25,000 nucleotides of DNA from Cryptomeria japonica. Its lineage: Eukaryota; Streptophyta; Pinopsida; Cupressales; Cupressaceae. Location of the stretch: positions 335,001-360,000 of the forward strand of contig NW_026728913.1 of the NCBI RefSeq assembly GCF_030272615.1. Reading direction: 5' to 3'. The notes under the pieces are model-generated. The model searched no databases and was not told where the DNA came from. It was given only the letters and a program-made list of their open reading frames with translations. A program made the position numbers and the translations under genes. This document shows, in pieces, positions 17,921-25,000 of the stretch; position 1 is the stretch's first letter, and each line of letters starts with the position of its first letter.

Positions 17921-19754
17921 TTTGATGCGATGCCTTCACTAATTTCCATAAAAGGCAAAAAAAAAACGAGATTTTAAAATTTCCGTTTTGAAAGATAGTG
18001 AGAAAAAGGGAATGCTGGTGCCATCTTGAGCCCGCCCTGGTGCGCAGCCCAGCCAAGGTTTGCGCACCAAGGTGCCCACCCTGGCGAAGGTGCGCGCCCG
18101 GGCAATTAACCCAACTTCCAACTTCGCGCGCGCCAGGGTGGGAGCGCACCCAACAACCGGGCCTGGGAAGAGCCAATGCGAGAAACCCCACCAAACTCTC
18201 TAACAAAAAAAGAGGGGGCGCTCCAGTAACCCCGCTTCGGAGCGCACCCTGGGCAAACCCAGCCAAGGTGCCCACCCCGGCCAAGGTGCAGGCGAGGTGC
18301 GCACCCGGGGCAAACCGGGCTCCGACAACGTGCACGCCGCACCTTGGAGCACACTTCGTAGCGCTCCCGGGTGCGCACCTCAGAGCACACCAAGGTGGGC
18401 AGCGAGGTGCGCACCTTTGATGCGCTGCCTTCACTAATTTCCAGAAAAGGCAAAAAAAAAAGGAGATTTTAAAATTTCCGTTTTGAAAGATAGTGAAAAA
18501 AACGGAACGCGCGTGCCATCTTGAGCCCGCCCTGGTGCGCAGCCCAGGTAAGGTGCCACCCTGGCAAAGGTGCGCACCCGGGCAATTAACCCTACTTCCG
18601 ACTTCGTGCGCGCCAGGGTGGCAACCGGGCCTCGGAAGAGCCAATGCGAGAAACCCCACCAAACGCTCCGACAAAAAAAGAGGCGGCGCTCCAATAACCC
18701 CGCTTCGGAGCGCAGCCGGGGCAAACCAAGCCAAGGTGCCCACCCCGACGAAGGTGCACGCGAGGTGCGCACCCGGGGCAAACCGGGCTCCGACAACGTG
18801 CACGCAGCACCTTGGAGCACACTTCGAAGCACTCCCGGGTGCCCACCGGCGTTGCGCACCGTGGTGGGCAGCGAGGTGCGCACCTTTGATGCGCTGCCTT
18901 CACTAATTTCCAGAAAAAGGCAAAAAAAAATGAGATTTTAAAATTTCCGTTTTGAAAGATAGTGAAAAAAAAGGAACGCGGGTGCCATCTTGAGCCCGCC
19001 CTGGTGCGCAGCCCAGGCAAGGCATGCGCACCAAGGTGCCCACCCGAGGTGCACACCCGGGGCAAACCGGGCTCCGACTTCGTGCAGGCCGCACCTTGGA
19101 GCACACTTCGGAGCGCTCCTTGGTGCGCACCATGGTGCCCACCAGGGCGCACCCGAGGCAAACCGGGCTCCGACTTCGTGCACGCCGCACCTTGGAGCAC
19201 ACATCGGAGCGCTCCCAGGTTCGCACCAGCGTTGCGCACCTTTGATGCGCTGCCTTCACTAATTTCCAGAAAAGGCAAAAAAAAACGATATTTTAAAATT
19301 TCCGTTCTGAAAGATAGTGAAAAAAACGGAACGCGGGTGCCATCTTGAGCCCTTCCTGATGCGCAGCCCAGGCAAGTTGTGCGCACCAAGGTGCCCACCC
19401 TGGCGGAGGTGCGCGCCCGGGGCAAACCGGGCTCCGACTTCGTGCACTGCATGGTGCCCACCAAGGCGCGCAACCCAGCCAAGGTGCCCACCGCAGCGAA
19501 GGTGCACGCGAGGTGCGCACCCGAGGTGCACACCCGGGGCAAACCGAGCTCCGACTTCGTGCACGCCGCACCTTGGAGCACACTTCAGAGCGCTCCTTGG
19601 TACGCACCAGGGCGCGCAACCCAGCCAAGGTGCTCACCCCGGCGAAGGTGCACGCGAGGTGCGCACCCGGGGCAAACCGGGCTCGGACTTCGTGCACGCC
19701 GCACCTTGGAGCACACATCGGAGCGCTCCCGGGTTCGCACCAGCATTGCGCACC
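17921..19754. repeat. Higher-order repeat of four A-rich modules, second copy
   Basis: Modules start at 17921, 18416, 18885 and 19241, with intervals 495, 469, 356 and 514 bp, the same order as 15556-17920 but with the third and fourth intervals shortened. The third is missing most of its GC-rich subrepeats: at about 19147 GGGCGCACCCGAGGC joins what in the first copy are distant points. One C is lost near 18555. This is a later internal duplication within the 7.9-kb unit. Confidence 0.9.
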
Positions 19755-19911
19755 TTTGATGCGCTGCCTTCACTAATTTCCAGAAAAGGCAAAAAAAAGA
19801 AAAAAATGAGATTTTAAAATTTCCGTTTTGAAAGATAGTGAAAAAAACGGAACGCGGGTGCCATCTTGAGCCCGCCCTGGTGTGCAGCCCAGGCAAGTTG
19901 TGCGCACCAAG
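19755..19911. repeat. Last A-rich module, joined to the next large unit
   Basis: The module runs TTTGATGCG to CGGGTGCCATCTTGAGCCC with an A-run interrupted by G. After GGCAAGTTGTGCGCACCAAG it goes straight into CACCCACCCTGGCC and the G-rich minisatellite of the next unit at 19912, without its own GC-rich subrepeats. Confidence 0.85.
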
Positions 19912-21138
19912 GCACCCACCCTGGCCAAGGTGGGTCACGGGGTGGGTCCTAGGGTGGGTAACGGGGTGGGTACTAAGGTGCGTGCCAAGGTGGGTCATAG
20001 GGTGGGTGCCAAGGTGGGCACCAGGGTGGGTGTGCACCAACCCTAGCCAGGGTAGGTCACGGGGTGGTTGTCGGGGTGGGCGTCAAGGAGCCAAGGTGGG
20101 TGGCAAGTAGCCAAGTTGCGTGCCAAGGTGGGTGTCGGGGTGGGTGCCAAGGATCCAAGGTGGGTGCCAAGGAACCAAGGTGGGTGTCTGGGTGGGTGCC
20201 GAGGTGGGAGCCAGGGTGGGTCCCAAGGTGAGTGCAAAGGTGGGTGCCAGGGTCAAGGTGAGTGCCAATGTGGGTTCCAAGGTGCCAGGGTCAGGGTGAG
20301 TGCCAATGTGGGTTCAAAGGTGCTAAGTTGGGTGCGAGGTTGGGTGCGAGGGTGGGTGGGTGCCAAGGTGTGCTAGGTGGAAGCCCGGGTGGGTCGGCAT
20401 CCCATGGGTGTCGAGTTGGGTGCCTGATGGGTGCTTCTTGTCAAGTTTTAGTCGTCGGGACTCATTTCGAGCCTTAGAGGTCGTTTCTTGTCCGGTTGCC
20501 CTGTCTTCGACCTGGGAACCCAATTTTGGTCCTCGGGTCCCATTTTTTTTTGTCTCGCATCCCACTTTTGGCCTGTGGCCTTTTCGGGGTCGATTCTCGT
20601 TTTGGGCATCAGAGCATGTTTCTTCTCCTAAAACCCAATATTTGTTTATTAAGTCTCGGAACACATTTTTGTTCTCGTGGACCCATCATGGGTCTTGGAA
20701 CGCATTTGTGGTCCTTGGGTCCCATTTTGCATCCCGAAACTTGTGTTTTGGTGCTTGATCCCTATTTTGGGTGCCCACCTTGCACCAAGTGCGCACCCGG
20801 GGCAAACCGAGCGCCTTGGTGCACCGGGGCAAGATCGAGCGTGCACCCGAGGCGCCCCGAACATGCACCAAGGTGCACTCGGCCCACATGTGAGCGCAGG
20901 TCGTTGCGCCCGAGGTGGTGTGTGGGCACCGCGTTGCAGACGGGACACTGCACGCACACGACGCCCCCTACAGGTGCACGCACGTAGGCCGGGCCGGGTG
21001 CACACCCGACGCCCTAGCAAGGTGCGCGCACCCGGGCAGGGCTCACACTTGGCGAACGGGGCGCACTTCGCGAGGGAGGGTGTGCACCTCGACGGGGGTG
21101 GGTGGCCGGGGTGGATTCGCACGTGGGTCGCGGTTTGC

Positions 21139-21166
21139 TAAGTACACACTGCGACAAGCTCATAAC
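21139..21166 (+). promoter_or_regulatory. 5S upstream promoter elements, copy 2
   Basis: TAAGTA at 21139-21144 and C at -1, identical to copy 1 over the whole upstream 28 bases. Confidence 0.55.
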
Positions 21167-21285
21167 GGGTGCGATCATACCAGCGTTAGTGCACCGGATC
21201 CCATCAGAACTCCGCAGTTAAGCGCGCTTGGGCCGGAGTAGTACTGGGATGGGTGACCTCCCGGGAAGTCCCGGTGTTGCACCCT
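21167..21285 (+). rRNA. 5S ribosomal RNA, copy 2
   Basis: Identical to the gene at 13231-13349 except for one base: G at position 19 (21185) where copy 1 has A. With C59 this G gives a Watson-Crick pair in helix II, so copy 2 looks like the structurally intact form. All internal control regions and helices I, IV and V are preserved. Confidence 0.97.
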
Positions 21286-21297
21286 TTTTTAGTTTTT
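21285..21297 (+). terminator. Pol III terminator of 5S copy 2
   Basis: Same six-T run followed by AG and five T as copy 1. The first base difference downstream between copies is at 21306 (A; G at 13370 in copy 1). Confidence 0.9.
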
Positions 21298-22509
21298 CGC
21301 CGGGCATCGCAATGCTATTTGAATAAACCTTTTGCCCGTTTGCGTTCTCGTCGGGGCCGGGCCGGGCCGGGGTGCGCTGCCCGCACTACCGCGCGCGCGG
21401 GGGCGACACCGAGCGCGCACCCGAGGCGCCCCGAGCACACAGGCCACGGTGCAACCCGGGCGTTGTGCGCGCACCCCGGTGCGCCCGAGGTGCTGCGCGC
21501 GCACCCAGGTGAAATCGGTGTGCACCTCGGCCAGTGCGCGCTCGGTCGAGTCGCGCACGTTGGCCAAGGTGCACGGTGATGTTTCTTACTCTAAGGTTCC
21601 GCACCAGACGCCCGGGACAGGTGAGCGAAGCTGGGCGGGGCCGGGTGCGCGGCCGGGGCAGGTGCACGCAGCTGGAGAGAGCTTTGGAGCACACTTCGGA
21701 GCGCACCAATGATGCGCTCCATTCAAAAGTTTCCTGAAAAGGCAAAAAAAGTTGAGATTATAGAATTTCCCACTTGAGAGATTGTAAAAAAAAAAAATTT
21801 AAAATGAAGGAAACGCGGGTGCCAAGGTGTGCGCAGCCCAGCCAAGGTGTGCGCACCAAGGCGCCCACCCTGGCGAAGGTGCACGCAAGGTGCGCACCCG
21901 AGGCAAACCGGACAATTAACCCAACTTTCGACTTCGCGCGCACCTTGGAGCGCACTTCGGAGCGCTCCTTGGTGCGCACCAATCTTGGGCACCTCGGAGT
22001 GCACCATGGCGCCCACCAAGGTGCGCACCCGGGGCAAACCGAGCTCCGACTTCGTGCGCACCTTGGAGCGCACGAAAGGTGCGCACCATGGCGCCCACCA
22101 AGGTGCGCAGCCTAGCCAAGGCGTGCGCATCAAGGTGCGCACCCTGGCGAAGGTGCGCACCCGGGGCAAACCGAGCTCCGACTTCGTGCGCACCTTGGAG
22201 CGCACAAAAGGTGCGCAACCCAGCCAAGGTGTGCGCACCCCGGTCAAACCGAGCTCCGAATCGTGCGCACCAGAGGTGCACGCCATCGTGCGCACCTTGG
22301 AGCACACTTCGGAGCCCTCCTTGGTGCGCGCCGATGTTGCGCACCTCGGAGCGCACCCGGGGAAAACAATGCAATTAACCCGACTTTCGACTTCGTGGGC
22401 ACCTCGGAGCGCTCTCGGGTTCGCACCTCGGAGCACACCGAGGTGCGCACCTTTGATGCGCTGCCTTCACCAATTTCCAGAAAAGGCAAGAAAACATTGA
22501 GAAGGTGTG

Positions 22510-23417
22510 CGCACCGAGGTGCCCACCCTGGCGAAGGTGCACGCGAGGTGCGCACCCGGGGCAAACCGGGCTCCGACTTCGTGCACGCCGCACCTTGGAG
22601 CACACTTCGGAGCGCTCCTTGGTGCGCACCAGGGCGCGCAACCCAGCCGAGGTGCCCACCCCGGCGAAGGTGCACGCGAGGTGCGCACCCGGGGCAAACC
22701 GGGCTCCGACTTCGTGCACGCCATGGTGCCCACCGCGGCGAAGGTGCACGCGAGGTGCGCACCCGGGGCAAACCGGGCTCCGACTTCGTGCACGCCGCAC
22801 CTTGGAGCACACTTCGGAGCGCTCCTTGGTGCGCACCATGGTGCCCACCAGGGCGCGCAACCCCGCCGAAGGTGCACGCGAGGTGCGCACCCGGGGCAAA
22901 CCGGGCTCCGACTTCGTGCACGCCGCACCTTGGAGCACACTTCGGAGCGCTCCTTGGTGCGCACCATGGTGCCCACCAGGGCGCGCAACCCCGCCGAAGG
23001 TGCACGCGAGGTGCGCACCCGGGGCAAACGGGGCTCCGACTTCGTGCACGCCGCACCTTGGAGCACACTTCGGAGCGCTCCTTGGTGCGCACCAGGGCGC
23101 GCAACCCAGCCGAGGTGCCCACCCCGGCGAAGGTGCGTACCCGGGGCAAACCGGGCTCCGACTTCGTGCACGCCGCACCTTGGAGCACACTTCGGAGCGC
23201 TCCTTGGTGCGCACCATGGTGCCCACCAGGCCGCGCAACCCAGCCAAGGTGTGCGCACCAAGGTGCACGCGAGGTGCGCACCCGGGGCAAACCGGGGTCC
23301 GACTTCGTGCACGCCGCACCTTGGAGCACACATCGGGGCGCTCCCGGGTTCGCACCGGCGTTGCGCACCGTGGTGGGCACCTCGGAGCACACCAAGGTGG
23401 GCAGCGAGGTGCGCACC
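22510..23417. repeat. GC-rich subrepeats, copy 2
   Basis: Counterpart of 14576-15555, with the same alternation of long and short units. One short unit (63 bp) is missing near 23050, and 11 bp (a CACGCGAGGTG step) is missing near 23135. One unit has GGCAAACGGGGC in place of GGCAAACCGGGC. Confidence 0.88.
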
Positions 23418-25000
23418 TTTGATGCGATGCCTTCACTAATTTCCATAAAAGGCAAAAAAAAAACGAGATTTTAAAATTTCCGTTTTGAAAGATAGTGAGA
23501 AAAAGGGAATGCTGGTGCCATCTTGAGCCCGCCCTGGTGCGCAGCCCAGCCAAGGTGTGCGCACCAAGGTGCCCACCCTGGCGAAGGTGCGCGCCCGGGC
23601 AATTAACCCAACTTCCAACTTCGCGCGCGCCAGGGTGGGAGCGCACCCAACAACCGGGCCTGGGAAGAGCCAATGCGAGAAACCCCACCAAACGCTCTGA
23701 CAAAAAAAGAGGGGGCGCTCCAGTAACCCCGCTTCGGAGCGCACCCTGGGCAAACCCAGCCAAGGTGCCCACCCCGGCCAAGGTGCAGGCGAGGTGCGCA
23801 CCCGGGGCAAACCGGGCTCCGACAACGTGCACGCCGCACCTTGGAGCACACTTCGTAGCGCTCCCGGGTGCGCACCTCAGAGCACACCAAGGTGGGCAGC
23901 GAGGTGCGCACCTTTGATGCGCTGCCTTCACTAATTTCCAGAAAAGGCAAAAAAAAAAGGAGATTTTAAAATTTCCGTTTTGAAAGATAGTGAAAAAAAC
24001 GGAACGCGCGTGCCATCTTGAGCCCGCCCTGGTGCGCAGCCCAGGTAAGGTGCCCACCCTGGCAAAGGTGCGCACCCGGGCAATTAACCCTACTTCCGAC
24101 TTCGTGCACGCCAGGGTGGCAACCGGGCCTCGGAAGAGCCAATGCGAGAAACCCCACCAAACGCTCCGACAAAAAAAGAGGCGGCGCTCCAATAACCCCG
24201 CTTCGGAGCGCAGCCGGGGCAAACCCAGCCAAGGTGCCCACCCCGACGAAGGTGCACGCGAGGTGCGCACCCGGGGCAAACCGGGCTCCGACAACGTGCA
24301 CGCAGCACCTTGGAGCACACTTCGAAGCACTCCCGGGTGCCCACCGGCGTTGCGCACCGTGGTGGGCAGCGAGGTGCGCACCTTTGATGCGCTGCCTTCA
24401 CTAATTTCCAGAAAAAGGCAAAAAAAAATGAGATTTTAAAATTTCCGTTTTGAAAGATAGTGAAAAAAAAGGAACGCGGGTGCCATCTTGAGCCCGCCCT
24501 GGTGCGCAGCCCAGGCAAGGCATGCGCACCAAGGTGCCCACCCGAGGTGCACACCCGGGGCAAACCGGGCTCCGACTTCGTGCAGGCCGCACCTTGGAGC
24601 ACACTTCGGAGCGCTCCTTGGTGCGCACCATGGTGCCCACCAGGGCGCGCAACCCAGCCAAGGTCTGCACACCAAGGTGCCCACCCCGGCGAAGGTGCAC
24701 GCGAGGTGCGCACCCGGGGCAAACCGGGCTCCGACTTCGTGCACGCCATGGTGCCCACCGCGGCGAAGGTGCACGCGAGGTGCGCACCCGGGGCAAACCG
24801 GGCTCCGACTTCGTGCACGCCGCACCTTGGAGCACACTTCGGAGCGCTCCTTGGTGCGCACCATGGTGCCCACCAGGGCGCGCAACCCAGCCAAGGTGTG
24901 CGCACCAAGGTGCACGCGAGGTGCGCACCCGGGGCAAACCGGGGTCCGACTTCGTGCACGCCGCACCTTGGAGCACACATCGGAGCGCTCCCAGGTTCGC
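23418..25000. repeat. A-rich module higher-order repeat, copy 2, cut by window end
   Basis: Modules at 23418, 23913 and 24383 with intervals of 495 and 470 bp, matching 15556-17138. The window stops inside the GC-rich subrepeats of the third interval. Confidence 0.9.

Larger units (their letters stand above)
11976..19911. repeat. 5S-bearing 7,936-bp spacer unit, copy 1
   Basis: Sequence from 11976 onward recurs from 19912 with a constant offset of 7,936 bp across the G-rich minisatellite, the T-rich segment, the 5S gene and the first GC-rich subrepeats. Beyond about 15110 the offset falls to 7,862, because copy 2 lacks 63 bp (15113-15175 region) and 11 bp (near 15263). Over 12.4-14.4 kb I count only about seven substitutions between the copies, so the duplication is recent or homogenised. 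The unit holds one 5S gene and no promoter core of the TATATAGGGG type. Confidence 0.95.
19912..25000. repeat. 5S-bearing spacer unit, copy 2, partial
   Basis: Second copy of the 7,936-bp unit, cut by the window end at a point matching 17138 in copy 1. It repeats in order the G-rich minisatellite (19912-20376), the T-rich segment (20377-20776), the 5S gene, the diverged A-rich modules (21714, 22452), the GC-rich subrepeats (22510-23417) and the modules of the higher-order repeat (23418, 23913, 24383). Compared with copy 1 it lacks 63 bp and 11 bp in the GC-rich subrepeats. Confidence 0.95.

Noticed and set aside
1-25000. 18S, 5.8S, 25S rRNA or tRNA genes
   Set aside because: I looked for the conserved 18S start and for tRNA-like A and B boxes in a cloverleaf context and saw none. 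The only RNA genes supported are the two 5S copies.

Overview
This window is non-coding, repeat-built nuclear DNA of a land plant. I read it as ribosomal DNA spacer. Two features are certain: a complete plant-type 5S rRNA gene on the + strand at 13231-13349, and a second copy 7,936 bp further on at 21167-21285. Both have the classic internal control regions and a T-run terminator. Their 5S sequence (GGGTGC...GCACCC ends, a GCGCGC stretch in the A-box region, a CCGG/CCGG helix V) looks more gymnosperm-like than angiosperm-like, but I would not name a species. I find no protein-coding gene. The many long open frames are by-products of stop-poor GC-rich tandem repeats, and they are open in several frames on both strands at once.

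Layout, left to right. 1-620: unique-looking DNA with a 139-bp direct repeat. 620-1320: nothing recognised. 1320-2054: degenerate edge of a tandem array. 2055-5975: 21 units of a 188-bp tandem repeat. 5976-7430: three diverged 440-490 bp units. 7430-7740: short 50/56-bp repeats. 7735-8880: 311-bp repeats. 8883-9530: a 52-bp palindromic minisatellite. 9570-10600: 157-bp repeats. 10600-12440: GGTGNNCACC palindromes, then a G-rich GGTGGGTGCC minisatellite. 11976-19911: one 7,936-bp unit holding the 5S gene, followed at 19912 by a second copy that runs off the end of the window. Each large unit is itself nested: A-rich modules of about 110 bp separate GC-rich subrepeats of about 63-141 bp.

Thirteen copies of a highly conserved core of about 32 bp lie between 6354 and 10540, across three different repeat families. 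Read on the - strand the core is CTTATATAGGGGAGG, which fits the plant RNA polymerase I initiation consensus (TATATA followed by a G-run). The simplest model is that this is a very large 35S rDNA intergenic spacer, with 35S transcription running leftwards on the - strand. In that model there is a ladder of spacer promoters, the proximal promoter is near 6355, the 188-bp array and the left 6 kb form the 5' external transcribed spacer, 18S lies beyond position 1, and 25S lies beyond 25000. The 5S genes would then sit in the 35S spacer in opposite orientation. No 18S, 5.8S or 25S sequence is inside the window, so the 35S linkage is an inference; the 5S genes and the repeat anatomy are seen directly.
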